From assembly GCA_963843385.1 (NCBI GenBank), contig CAWJJY010000007.1:992001-1056000 (forward strand): a DNA stretch of 64,000 nucleotides, given 5' to 3'. The translations under genes were made by a program, and so were the position numbers. Positions 40,368 through 48,960 of the stretch are shown piece by piece. Within the stretch, counting starts at the first letter, position 1. The number at the start of each line of letters is the position of its first letter. The notes beneath the pieces are model-generated. The model saw only the letters and a list, made by a program, of their open reading frames with translations. It did not search any database and was not told the DNA's origin. Origin of the DNA: CAVOHU01 sp963843385 (lineage in GTDB: Bacteria > Acidobacteriota > Vicinamibacteria > Vicinamibacterales > JAKQTR01).

Positions 40368-40376
40368 TGATATACT
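40368..40376 (+). promoter_or_regulatory. Extended -10 promoter of korAB
   Basis: TG (40368-40369), one base, TATACT (40371-40376). Predicted start near 40383, leader of about 98 bases. A second -10-like TACAAT lies at 40380-40385. Confidence 0.45.
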
Positions 40377-40480
40377 GACTACAATCGTGTGAGAATGTGC
40401 CACTCGCGGCGTACGGCGCGTGGAACACGAGGGTGTGTCCCGCCGCCTGAGCGGCGGCAACGTGTACCTGGGTATCCCGC

Positions 40481-42367
40481 ATGTCATCTGGCCAAACCGC
40501 CGAGTCGGTCGCTCCAATTGCCTCGCCAGCAGGCGAGGTCGTCAATGATTTCAGCATCCAGATTGCGACCGTGAACGGCTCCGGCAGCCAGACCGCAAAC
40601 CTGGTCCTGCTCAGATCGCTGTTCCAGATGGGAATCCCGGTATCAGGCAAGAACCTGTTCCCATCCAATATCGCGGGGCTGCCCACCTGGTACACGATTC
40701 GCGCGAATCGGAACGGGTACATCGCCCGAAAGAAGGAACTGGATCTGCTGGTCGCGATGAATCCGGAGACGGCGCAGGAAGACGTCAGGGCGCTCCGGCC
40801 CGGCGCGGCGGTCATCTACGACGAGCCGTTGAAGCTGGACGCCGTCCGCGATGATGTCATCTTCTACCCGGTGCCGTTCGACAAGCTGGTGGCTCCGGTC
40901 TGCCCCGAGGCGAAACTGCGGCGCCTGGTGCGCAACCTGGTGTACGACGGGGTGCTCGCGCGCCTGCTCGACATCGATCTCGGAGAGATGGACAAGGCGC
41001 TCGGACGGCAGCTAGGGAAGAAACCCAAGGCCGTTGCGCTCAACCTCGCCGCGCTCAAGGCCGGGTTCGAGTATGCCGATCGCAGCCTGCCCAAACGCGA
41101 TCCGTTCCGCGCGCACCGGATGGACCTGACCAGCGGCAAGATCATGATCGAGGGCAACGCCGCGGTCGCCATCGGCGCCATGATGGCCGGCGTCACCGTC
41201 GTCACCTGGTATCCGATCACTCCCTCGTCTTCGGTGTGCGAGACGCTCATCGACTACATGGGCAAGTACCGGATGGATCCCGCGACCGGCAAGGCGACCT
41301 TCGCGATCGTGCAGGCCGAGGATGAACTGGCATCAGTCGGGACGGCCATCGGGGCCGGGTGGGCGGGAGCGCGTGCCATGACCGCCACCTCCGGGCCCGG
41401 CATCTCGCTGATGGCCGAGTTCACCGGCCTCGCGTACTACTCGGAGGTGCCCGTCGTCATCATCGACGTTCAGCGCGTCGGGCCCTCGACCGGCTTGCCG
41501 ACCCGGACGGCGCAGGGAGACATTCTGTCCACCGCGGTCCTGTCGCACGGTGACACGAAGCACGTGCTGTTGATCCCGGCGTCTCCTGAAGAGTGCTATG
41601 CGCTGACCGTGCAGGCCTTCGACGTGGCCGAGCGTCTCCAGACGCCGGTGTTCGTCATGACCGACCTGGACCTCGGGATGAACACGTGGATGTCCGATCC
41701 GTTCGCATACCCCGATCGGCCGCTCGATCGGGGGAAGCGCCTGGACCGCGACACGCTCGAGAAACTCGGTGCCTGGGGGCGTTACAAAGACGTCGACGGT
41801 GACGGCGTCGGCTGGCGGACCATCCCCGGCGACGGCATGCCCGCGTATTTCAACAGGGGTTCCGGCCACAATGCCGCAGCCCACTACAGCGAACGTCCAG
41901 ACGATTACACGATGAACGTGGATCGCCTGGCGCGGAAATTCGACACGGCGCGCACGCTGGTGCCGCGGGAAGTCGTGCAGGTCGCGCCGGATGCCAGGAT
42001 CGGCATCATCGGCTACGGCTCGAGCCATTGGGCGATCCAGGAGGCCTGCGACCAGCTTCGGCTGGAGGCCGGGCTCGGGGTCTCGTACCTGAGAATGCGC
42101 GCCTATCCATTCACCGAGGAGGTCGATCGATTCATCGATCAGCACGCCCGGGTGTACGTGGTCGAGCAGAATCGCGATGGGCAGATGCTCAGCCTGCTCA
42201 AGCACCACCTCACGGCGAACCAGATCGGCAAGCTGCGCAGTGTTCTGCACTACAACGGGCTGCCGATCGACGCGCGGTCGATCTCCGACGAGGTGACAGG
42301 ACAGGAAGCGGACGCGGATCGGGCGCTGGCCGCCGGGGCGGCGGGCCGAACGTCAAGGAGCAGCTAG
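40481..42367 (+). CDS. korA: 2-oxoacid:ferredoxin oxidoreductase, fused gamma-alpha subunit (KorA-like)
   Basis: Part of a ferredoxin-dependent 2-oxoacid oxidoreductase, most likely 2-oxoglutarate synthase. The 628-residue protein joins a gamma domain (about residues 25-215, FSIQIATVNGSGSQTANLVL) to an alpha domain (from about 225, with GNAAVAIGAMMAGVTVVTWYPITPSSS, the PYR-domain hallmark). Later stretches include AGARAMTATSGPGISLM and VQRVGPSTGLPT. The alpha C-terminal transketolase-like part contains VEQNRDGQM. Gamma-alpha fusions are typical of KorA. The beta subunit starts one base after its stop. The substrate 2-oxoglutarate is inferred from the adjacent sucCD. Confidence 0.92.
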   Translation: MSSGQTAESVAPIASPAGEVVNDFSIQIATVNGSGSQTANLVLLRSLFQMGIPVSGKNLFPSNIAGLPTWYTIRANRNGYIARKKELDLLVAMNPETAQEDVRALRPGAAVIYDEPLKLDAVRDDVIFYPVPFDKLVAPVCPEAKLRRLVRNLVYDGVLARLLDIDLGEMDKALGRQLGKKPKAVALNLAALKAGFEYADRSLPKRDPFRAHRMDLTSGKIMIEGNAAVAIGAMMAGVTVVTWYPITPSSSVCETLIDYMGKYRMDPATGKATFAIVQAEDELASVGTAIGAGWAGARAMTATSGPGISLMAEFTGLAYYSEVPVVIIDVQRVGPSTGLPTRTAQGDILSTAVLSHGDTKHVLLIPASPEECYALTVQAFDVAERLQTPVFVMTDLDLGMNTWMSDPFAYPDRPLDRGKRLDRDTLEKLGAWGRYKDVDGDGVGWRTIPGDGMPAYFNRGSGHNAAAHYSERPDDYTMNVDRLARKFDTARTLVPREVVQVAPDARIGIIGYGSSHWAIQEACDQLRLEAGLGVSYLRMRAYPFTEEVDRFIDQHARVYVVEQNRDGQMLSLLKHHLTANQIGKLRSVLHYNGLPIDARSISDEVTGQEADADRALAAGAAGRTSRSS

Positions 42368-43420
42368 ATGGCGACCGACATGCCGGCGCCGCCCGTGGCG
42401 GGCCGGAAGCTGAACCGGATCAACCTGGACGTGCAGGCGTACAAGGGGTCCAAGACGACCTTGTGCGCGGGATGCGGCCACAACGCGATCTCGGAACGCA
42501 TCCTCGAGGCGTTTTTCGAGATGGGCGTGGACCCGTCGCGGGTGATCAAGATGTCGGGCATCGGCTGTTCCAGCAAGAGCCCGGCCTACTTCCTCGGATC
42601 GTCGCACGGCTTCAACGCGGTTCACGGCCGGATGCCCGCCGTGACAACCGGAGCGCTGCTGGCGAACAAGCACCTGCTGGCCATCGGCGTGAGCGGCGAT
42701 GGCGACACCGGTGCGATTGGCGCGGGCCACTTCGTGCACCTGATGCGCCGCAACCTCCCGATGATCTACATCGTCGAGAACAACGGCGTCTACGGCCTCA
42801 CCAAGGGCCAGGTCTCGCCGACCGCCGATCCCGGATCCACGCTCAAGAACGGCATCGTCAACCTGCTGCCGGCACTTGACCTCTGTGCCCTGGCGATCGA
42901 ACTGGGAGCGACCTTTGTCGCGCGGTCGTTCAGCGGCGACAAGAAGCAGCTCGCCTCGCTGATGAAGGCGGCCATCGCCCACAACGGCACGGCGCTGCTG
43001 GACGTGATCTCGCCCTGTGTGACCTTCAACGATCACGAGGGATCGACCAAGAGCTACTCGTACGTGAAGGACCACGACGACGTGCTGGGCGAGATGACCT
43101 TCGTGCCGTACTTCGAGGACATCTCGGTCGAATTCGATCCCGGGACCACCCGCGAGGTGACGCTGCACGACGGATCGCGCATCTATCTGAGGAAGCTCGA
43201 CGACACCTACAATCCAACCGACAAGATGGCGGCGTTGACGCTCTTGAACGACGCCACTCGAAAAGGCGAGTTCGCCACCGGCCTGCTCTATCTCGTGCCG
43301 GATCAGCCGAGCTTCATCGACGTGCTCAACACCGTCGACGAACCGCTCGCGATGCTGTCCGAGGCGAGAACCCGGCCTTCGAAAGCGGCGCTCGACGAAA
43401 TCATGGACAGCTTGAGGTAG
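42368..43420 (+). CDS. korB: 2-oxoacid:ferredoxin oxidoreductase beta subunit (KorB-like)
   Basis: Thiamine-diphosphate and [4Fe-4S] subunit, 350 residues. The TPP motif GDGD-TGAIGAGHF...ENNGVYGLTKGQ is intact (about 108-147). Cys33 and Cys36 (CAGCGHN), Cys67 (GIGCSS) and Cys217 (SPCVTF) are the expected cluster ligands. The product works with KorA to oxidise 2-oxoglutarate to succinyl-CoA with ferredoxin, or the reverse. No ferredoxin gene is adjacent, so the electron partner must be encoded elsewhere. Confidence 0.94.
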   Translation: MATDMPAPPVAGRKLNRINLDVQAYKGSKTTLCAGCGHNAISERILEAFFEMGVDPSRVIKMSGIGCSSKSPAYFLGSSHGFNAVHGRMPAVTTGALLANKHLLAIGVSGDGDTGAIGAGHFVHLMRRNLPMIYIVENNGVYGLTKGQVSPTADPGSTLKNGIVNLLPALDLCALAIELGATFVARSFSGDKKQLASLMKAAIAHNGTALLDVISPCVTFNDHEGSTKSYSYVKDHDDVLGEMTFVPYFEDISVEFDPGTTREVTLHDGSRIYLRKLDDTYNPTDKMAALTLLNDATRKGEFATGLLYLVPDQPSFIDVLNTVDEPLAMLSEARTRPSKAALDEIMDSLR

Positions 43421-43488
43421 AGCCGCGCCGGATCGGGTCTCTCCGTCGAAAGGCCGCGCTGCAACGGTCTCGCGCGATCGGCCCTTGT

Positions 43489-43497
43489 TGCTATAAT
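43489..43497 (+). promoter_or_regulatory. Strong extended -10 directly before ndk
   Basis: TG (43489-43490), one base, perfect TATAAT (43492-43497). The predicted start near 43504 is 3 bases before the ndk ATG, and no Shine-Dalgarno is present, so the mRNA is probably leaderless. Confidence 0.6.
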
Positions 43498-43506
43498 CGT
43501 TCGAAT

Positions 43507-43920
43507 ATGGACACCACACTTGCCATCGTCAAGCCAGACGCCGTCGAGCGGCGCCTGACGGGACAGATCCTCCACCGAATCGAAGAGAGCGGGTTCCGCA
43601 TCAAGGCCATGCGGCTGGTTCGCCTGAGCAAGCGCGACGCCGAGGGTTTCTACGCGGTGCATCGGGAGCGGCCGTTCTTCGCGGGACTGACCGCCTTCAT
43701 GTCGTCCGGGCCAGCCGTGGTTCTCGTGCTGGAGGCCGAGGGCGCCATCAAGAAGTGGCGAGACGTCATGGGCGCGACCGATCCAGCCAAGGCCGCATCG
43801 GGCACGATCAGGAAGGAGTTCGGCTCTTCAATTGAGCGGAACGCCACGCACGGCTCCGATGCCCCGGAAACGGCGGCGTTCGAAATCGGCTACTTCTTCC
43901 CCGGGATCGAGCTGATTTGA
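43507..43920 (+). CDS. ndk: Nucleoside diphosphate kinase
   Basis: Ndk balances NTP pools by transferring phosphate through a histidine. The 137-residue protein has LAIVKPDAVERR (about 5-16), the RPFF segment, SSGPAVVLVLEAEGAI, and the active site NATHGSDAPETA with phospho-His115. The length is slightly shorter than the common 140-145, which is normal. The promoter is immediately upstream; the gene lies behind korAB, separated by 86 bases. Confidence 0.97.
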   Translation: MDTTLAIVKPDAVERRLTGQILHRIEESGFRIKAMRLVRLSKRDAEGFYAVHRERPFFAGLTAFMSSGPAVVLVLEAEGAIKKWRDVMGATDPAKAASGTIRKEFGSSIERNATHGSDAPETAAFEIGYFFPGIELI

Positions 43921-43957
43921 GCTGATCATCAGATCGGCTGGCGGCTGGCGGCCCGAT

Positions 43958-43977
43958 CCGGGGCCTGAAGACCCCGG
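43958..43977 (+). terminator. Possible terminator hairpin after ndk
   Basis: CCGGGG (43958-43963), 8-base loop, CCCCGG (43972-43977). It lies 38 bases after the ndk stop; no T-run follows. Confidence 0.35.
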
Positions 43978-44039
43978 GCTCCATCGGTCACACGCGAGGC
44001 GCGCTCGGGCTGGCGGCTGGCGGGCAGGGAGCACTTTGG

Positions 44040-44240
44040 ATGGCACTGGGCAAGCTGCTGGTCCTCATCGGGCTGCTCCTCGTCTTTGGCGGGCTGCTGC
44101 TCTGGTGGGGGATTCCGGTCGGCCGGCTGCCTGGCGACTTCGTCATCCGGCGCGGTCCGGTGACGTTCTATTTTCCGCTCACGACTGCGGTCATCGCGAG
44201 CCTGCTCGTGACACTGGTCTTGGCGCTGTTTCGACGATAG
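44040..44240 (+). CDS. DUF2905 small membrane protein
   Basis: The 66-residue protein consists of two hydrophobic helices (about 5-24 and 45-63) around the loop GRLPGDFVIRRGPVTFYFP, which is the conserved core of the DUF2905 family. Function is unknown. It lies between ndk and dcd on the same strand, with a gap of 51 bases to dcd. Confidence 0.85.
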   Translation: MALGKLLVLIGLLLVFGGLLLWWGIPVGRLPGDFVIRRGPVTFYFPLTTAVIASLLVTLVLALFRR

Positions 44241-44291
44241 CCGAACCCGGCCGGCCCCCGGCTCCGGTCGCTTCTGGAGAATCACACGACG

Positions 44292-44846
44292 ATGTCCATC
44301 AAACCCGATCGCTGGATTGCGCGGATGGCACGCGAACACCGGATGATTGAGCCGTTCATCGAGGGACAGGTCCGCGAGGGCGTCATCTCGTACGGCGTCT
44401 CGTCGTACGGCTACGACATTCGCGTCGCCGACGAGTTCAAGGTGTTCACCAACATCAACAACACCCTGATCGATCCGAAGCAGTTCGATCCGCGTTCGTT
44501 CGTGGACATCAAGGCCGACTCCTGCATCATCCCGCCCAACTCGTTCGCGCTCGCGCGGACGATCGAGTACTTCCGGATCCCGCGTAACGTGCTGACCGTT
44601 TGCCTCGGCAAATCCACCTACGCGCGGTGCGGCATCATCGTGAACGTGACCCCGTTCGAGCCCGAATGGGAAGGGACCGCGACCCTCGAGATTTCGAACA
44701 CCACGCCGCTGCCCGCGCGGATCTACGCGAACGAGGGGATTGCCCAGGTGCTCTTCTTCGAGAGCGACGAGGAGTGCGCGATCTCCTATCGTGACAAGAA
44801 GGGGAAGTACCAGGCCCAGCAGCAGGTGACGCTGCCCAGGATCTAG
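44292..44846 (+). CDS. dcd: dCTP deaminase
   Basis: Dcd deaminates dCTP to dUTP, providing the precursor for dTTP. The 184-residue protein belongs to the dUTPase fold: SYGVSSYGYDIRVADEF (about 35-51), NSFALARTIEYFRIPRNV, the catalytic region GKSTYARCGIIVNVTPFEPEWEG with the Arg and Glu needed for catalysis (about 110-132), and a C-terminal Gln-rich tail. The length and C-terminus fit monofunctional Dcd rather than the bifunctional dCTP deaminase/dUTPase. hisS starts 2 bases after its stop. Confidence 0.95.
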   Translation: MSIKPDRWIARMAREHRMIEPFIEGQVREGVISYGVSSYGYDIRVADEFKVFTNINNTLIDPKQFDPRSFVDIKADSCIIPPNSFALARTIEYFRIPRNVLTVCLGKSTYARCGIIVNVTPFEPEWEGTATLEISNTTPLPARIYANEGIAQVLFFESDEECAISYRDKKGKYQAQQQVTLPRI

Positions 44847-44848
44847 CC

Positions 44849-46123
44849 ATGATTCCAGCCATTCGAGGCACGCGCGACATCCTCCCCGGCGAAGTCGAGC
44901 GATGGCAGCGCGTCGAGGCGGTCTCGCGCCGCGTGTTCGAGCGCTACGGGTACGCCGAGGTCCGGACGCCGATCATCGAGCGGGAAGAGCTGTTCGCGAA
45001 GGGTACCGGCGAAACGACGGACATCGTTCAGAAGGAGATGTACGCGTTCACCGACAAGGGCGGCGAGCGGATTACGCTCCGGCCCGAGGCGACGCCGAGC
45101 CTGGTCCGGGCGTTTGTCGAGCACAGCCTCGAGCAGAGCCTTCCGGTCCCCAAGGTGTACCTGATGGGGCCGATGTTCAGGTACGAACGTCCGCAGAAGG
45201 GACGCTACCGGCAGTTCCACCAGCTCGACGTCGAAGTGTTCGGCATGGCGGATCCCGCCATCGACGCGGAAGTGATTGACCTCGCCTGGACGCTCGTGTC
45301 CGATCTCGGCATCACGCAGGTCGAGCTGGTTGTCAACTCCGTGGGCTGCCCGGTGTGCCGACCGGCCTTTTCCGAGGCGCTGGTCAAGGCGCTCGGTGCC
45401 GACGTGGCGAAACTGTGCGGAGACTGCCAGCGGCGCGCCGCCACCAACCCGTTGCGCATCTTCGACTGCAAGGTTTCCGAGGATCAGGCCATCATCGATC
45501 GCCTTCCCCATTCGATCGACTTCCTGTGCGAGTCGTGCCGGACGCACTTCGAGGCCGTCGAGCGGTACCTGGGAGCCTTCGGGATCCCCTACCGGGTTTC
45601 ACATCGGCTCGTGCGCGGGCTCGACTACTACACGCGCACCACCTTCGAGATCCTGGCCGGGAACCTGGGCGCGCAGAATGCCATCCTGGGCGGAGGCCGC
45701 TACGACGGCCTGGTGAAACAGCTCGGAGGGCCCGACCGCGTCGGCATCGGGTTCGCTGCCGGCATCGAGCGGCTGGTCCTCGCGATGCCCGAACCGCCGG
45801 TCGCGGGCCGGGGCGGTCGCGTCTTTGTCGCCGCGATGGGCGAGGCCGCCCGCGATTCGGCCATCGCGCTGCTTCGGGATCTGCGCCGGGCCGGTCTCGA
45901 GGCGCACATGGAGTACGAGGGCCGCAGCATCAAGTCGCAGATGAAACGCGCCGACCGGCTGGGCGCCGCCTTCACCCTCATCATCGGCGACAATGAGCTG
46001 GAGCGCGGCGAGGTCACCATCAAGGACATGGCCCGGAGCGAGCAGCACGCGGTGCCGCGCGAGGGCGTGGTCGCGCAGGTCGGCGCCCTGTGCGCGGGCG
46101 TGACGGAGAGCAGCCGTGATTGA
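44849..46123 (+). CDS. hisS: Histidyl-tRNA synthetase
   Basis: HisS charges tRNA-His. The 424-residue class II synthetase begins MIPAIRGTRDILPGE. It shows motif 1 with YGYAEVRTPIIE (about 31-42), motif 2 in FRYERPQKGRYRQFHQLDVE (about 110-128), the histidine-A motifs LVRGLDYYTRTTFE (about 253-266) and GGGRYDGLVKQLGG, and a C-terminal anticodon-binding domain (from about 330). The 3' end overlaps aspS by 8 bases, so the two are translationally coupled, a common pair in bacteria. Confidence 0.97.
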   Translation: MIPAIRGTRDILPGEVERWQRVEAVSRRVFERYGYAEVRTPIIEREELFAKGTGETTDIVQKEMYAFTDKGGERITLRPEATPSLVRAFVEHSLEQSLPVPKVYLMGPMFRYERPQKGRYRQFHQLDVEVFGMADPAIDAEVIDLAWTLVSDLGITQVELVVNSVGCPVCRPAFSEALVKALGADVAKLCGDCQRRAATNPLRIFDCKVSEDQAIIDRLPHSIDFLCESCRTHFEAVERYLGAFGIPYRVSHRLVRGLDYYTRTTFEILAGNLGAQNAILGGGRYDGLVKQLGGPDRVGIGFAAGIERLVLAMPEPPVAGRGGRVFVAAMGEAARDSAIALLRDLRRAGLEAHMEYEGRSIKSQMKRADRLGAAFTLIIGDNELERGEVTIKDMARSEQHAVPREGVVAQVGALCAGVTESSRD

Positions 46124-47882
46124 CAAACTCGGGGAGTGGACACGGACGGATACCTGTGGCGGACTTCGTGCGGAGCATGCCGGGCGGGAGGTCCTCCTGC
46201 TCGGATGGGTCCACCGCGTCCGGGATCTCGGGTCGCTGGTCTTCATCGACGTGCGCGATCGCTGGGGCCTGACCCAGATCGTCGTTGACACGGCCGAGCT
46301 GGCCGAACGGGCCAAGCACTGGCGCGCCGAATTCGTCATCGGCGTGAAGGGCACGGTGCGCCCCCGCGCCCCGGAAGCCCGCAACGCGAAGATGCCGACC
46401 GGCGACATCGAGGTCCACGCCGTCGAACTCAGACTCTTCAGCGAAGCCAGGGTTCCCCCCTTCGTCGTCGCCGACGAGGTGGCCGCGTCCGATGAGCTGC
46501 GATTGCGGCATCGTTACCTCGACCTTCGCCGTCCCGTGCTGCAGAAGAACCTGGGGCTGCGTCACCGGGTCACGATGGCGGTCAGGCGGTACTTCGACAG
46601 CGAGGGTTTCTGGGAGATCGAGACACCCATCCTCACCAAGTCCACGCCCGAGGGCGCCCGGGATTACCTCGTCCCCAGCCGGGTGCATCCCGGCGAGTTT
46701 TTCGCCCTGCCGCAGTCGCCGCAACTGTTCAAACAGATCCTCATGATTGCGGGCATGGACCGGTACTTCCAGATCGCCAGGTGTTTCCGCGACGAGGACC
46801 TGCGGGCCGATCGTCAGCCCGAGTTCACGCAGATCGACGTCGAGATGTCCTTCGCCACGCGCGACCTCGTGTTTGCCGTGATCGAGCCGCTCATCAGGGA
46901 CATCTTCCGGGTCATCGGGCGCGAGGTGGCGACGCCGTTCCCGCAGATGTCGTACGCAGACGCGATGGCGAAATACGGGTCGGACAAGCCCGACCTGCGC
47001 GTCGGGATGGAGATTGCCGACCTGTCGCCGCTGTTCGGCGATTCCACCTTTACCCCGTTCCAGAGCGCCGTCGCCCGCAAGGAAGCCGTGCGCGGGCTGG
47101 TCGTGCCCGGCGGCGCAGCCTTCTCGCGCAAGCAACTGGACGAGCTCGGGGCCCAGGCCAAGTCGCTTGGGGCCTCCGGCCTGGTGTGGGCGAGGCAGAG
47201 CGGCGACACGATTCAGAGCCCGGCGCTGAAAAGCGCTGGTGAGGCCGCGCTCAAGGCCGCGCTCACGCAGGTGGGCGCCTCGACGTCCGACCTGCTCCTG
47301 ATGGTCGCCGGGCCGTCGCTGGACGCGTCCCGGGTCCTGGGCCAGCTGCGCCTGGATGTTGCGAAGCAGCAGGGCTGGCTCAAGCCCGACGAGTTCACCT
47401 TCACGTGGGTCGTCGACTTCCCATTGCTCGATTGGGACAAAGACGAAAAGCGGTGGGTCGCGATGCACCACCCGTTCACCTCGCCGGTCGAGGCCGACAT
47501 GGACGGCATGGAACAGGATCCGGCCTCGGCCCGGGCGCAGGCCTACGACCTGGTGCTCAACGGGACCGAGATCGGGGGCGGTAGCATCAGAATCCACGAT
47601 AGCGCCCTGCAGCGACGGGTGTTCCGGCTGCTGGGCATCAGCGAGGAAGATGCGAGGCTGCGTTTCGGGTTCTTCACCGAGGCGCTGGAGTATGGCACGC
47701 CCCCGCATGGCGGCATTGCGTTCGGGCTCGACCGGATCGTCGCAATTCTGGCGGGCGAGCCGTCGATTCGGGACGTCATCGCGTTTCCGAAGACGGCTGC
47801 CGCGGTTGACCTGATGTCGCAGGCTCCGTCGGCGGTCGACGCCAAACAACTGCGGGAGTTGAAGTTGCGACTCGAACCGTGA
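46116..47882 (+). CDS. aspS: Aspartyl-tRNA synthetase
   Basis: AspS charges tRNA-Asp (and possibly tRNA-Asn if non-discriminating). Start GTG 46116 lies inside the end of hisS. The 588-residue protein has an OB-fold anticodon domain (about 1-110, GWVHRVRDLGSLVFIDVRD), class II motifs including RYLDLRRP and FRDEDLRADRQPEFTQID, a bacterial GAD insertion domain (about 290-410), and motif 3 in GIAFGLDRIV. No gatCAB or asnS is seen here, so tRNA specificity is open. It ends 92 bases before the phoH start region. Confidence 0.97.
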   Translation: MIDKLGEWTRTDTCGGLRAEHAGREVLLLGWVHRVRDLGSLVFIDVRDRWGLTQIVVDTAELAERAKHWRAEFVIGVKGTVRPRAPEARNAKMPTGDIEVHAVELRLFSEARVPPFVVADEVAASDELRLRHRYLDLRRPVLQKNLGLRHRVTMAVRRYFDSEGFWEIETPILTKSTPEGARDYLVPSRVHPGEFFALPQSPQLFKQILMIAGMDRYFQIARCFRDEDLRADRQPEFTQIDVEMSFATRDLVFAVIEPLIRDIFRVIGREVATPFPQMSYADAMAKYGSDKPDLRVGMEIADLSPLFGDSTFTPFQSAVARKEAVRGLVVPGGAAFSRKQLDELGAQAKSLGASGLVWARQSGDTIQSPALKSAGEAALKAALTQVGASTSDLLLMVAGPSLDASRVLGQLRLDVAKQQGWLKPDEFTFTWVVDFPLLDWDKDEKRWVAMHHPFTSPVEADMDGMEQDPASARAQAYDLVLNGTEIGGGSIRIHDSALQRRVFRLLGISEEDARLRFGFFTEALEYGTPPHGGIAFGLDRIVAILAGEPSIRDVIAFPKTAAAVDLMSQAPSAVDAKQLRELKLRLEP

Positions 47883-47904
47883 CGGAATCGCGCGCGCTTC
47901 CCGC

Positions 47905-47933
47905 TTGACCTCGCGGGCCCGCCATGGTACGAT
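47905..47933 (+). promoter_or_regulatory. Promoter of the phoH-ybeY-corC-era operon
   Basis: TTGACC (47905-47910), 17 bases, TACGAT (47928-47933); 5/6 and 4/6 matches to the housekeeping consensus. A Shine-Dalgarno AAGGAG follows at 47960-47965. Confidence 0.6.
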
Positions 47934-47974
47934 GCGTAGCTGTTAAGTCTTGCTAGTTCAAGGAGATACGAGCC

Positions 47975-48955
47975 ACGTCCGACCCGCTCCGCACGATCGT
48001 TCTGCCCGACGAAGGGCTCGAAATCCTGTTTGGCTCGCTCGACGAGAACCTCCGTTACATCGAATCGCAGATGGGAGTGCGGCTCACCACTCAGGGGCAT
48101 GACTTGCTGGTGGGAGGCGACCCGCCGGCTGTGTCCCGCGTGGAGCGGCTCGTCGAGCAGCTCGTGGCCCTTCAGCGGGATGGATACCGGATCTCGAATG
48201 GCGATGTGAAGACCGCCTGCGACCTCATCGGCCAGGACGGGAATGTCGAACTGCGCGATTATTTCCTCAAGGTCGCCGGCAAGCCGACCGGGCGCCGGCA
48301 GGTGGCGGCCAAGAGCATCAACCAGCGCCGGTATCTCGAGGCGATCGAGCGGTTCGACATGGTGTTCGGCATCGGCCCGGCCGGCACGGGCAAGACCTAT
48401 CTCGCCATGGCGCAAGCGGTCTCGTTCCTGATCGCCAAGAAGGTGAGCCGCATCATCCTCGCGAGGCCGGCGGTCGAAGCCGGCGAGAAGCTGGGGTTTC
48501 TTCCCGGAGACCTGCAGGAGAAGGTGAACCCGTACCTGCGCCCGCTCTACGACGCCCTCTACGACATGCTCGACGGCGAGCGTGTCGAGCGCCTCCTCGA
48601 GAAGGGGACGATCGAGATTGCGCCGCTTGCCTTCATGAGAGGCCGCACGCTGAACGACTCGTTCGTCATCCTGGACGAGGCCCAGAACACCACATCGGAG
48701 CAGATGAAGATGTTCCTGACGCGGCTGGGCTTCGGGTCGAAGGCCGTGATTACGGGCGACATCACGCAAATCGATCTGCCCAGCGGCCGGATCTCGGGAC
48801 TGGTCGAAGCCATGAAGGTGGTGGGCCAGGTCGAGGGCGTGTCGTTCGTGTATTTCGACGAACGCGACGTGGTGCGAAACAAGCTCGTCCAGCTGATCGT
48901 CAAGGCGTACGAATCGTACACAAACGGCGGCGGGGCCGGGCCTCGCGCCTCGTGA
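47975..48955 (+). CDS. ybeZ: PhoH-like ATPase (YbeZ) with an apparent ACG start
   Basis: YbeZ is a P-loop ATPase that works with the RNase YbeY in RNA processing. Counting from ACG 47975 it has 326 residues, with a KH-like N-terminal region (TIVLPDEGLEILFGSLDENLRYIE), then the PhoH domain with Walker A GPAGTGKT (about 134-141), FMRGRTLND, Walker B VILDEAQNTT and ITGDITQIDLP. The first ATG (48071) would remove 32 well-formed residues of the family. Between an in-frame TAG (47954-47956) and that ATG the only start-like codon at the right distance (9 bases) from AAGGAG is ACG. So initiation at ACG, or a T-to-C change in the sequence, is likely. Confidence 0.88.
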   Translation, partial: TSDPLRTIVLPDEGLEILFGSLDENLRYIESQMGVRLTTQGHDLLVGGDPPAVSRVERLVEQLVALQRDGYRISNGDVKTACDLIGQDGNVELRDYFLKVAGKPTGRRQVAAKSINQRRYLEAIERFDMVFGIGPAGTGKTYLAMAQAVSFLIAKKVSRIILARPAVEAGEKLGFLPGDLQEKVNPYLRPLYDALYDMLDGERVERLLEKGTIEIAPLAFMRGRTLNDSFVILDEAQNTTSEQMKMFLTRLGFGSKAVITGDITQIDLPSGRISGLVEAMKVVGQVEGVSFVYFDERDVVRNKLVQLIVKAYESYTNGGGAGPRAS

Positions 48956-48960
48956 GAGCC

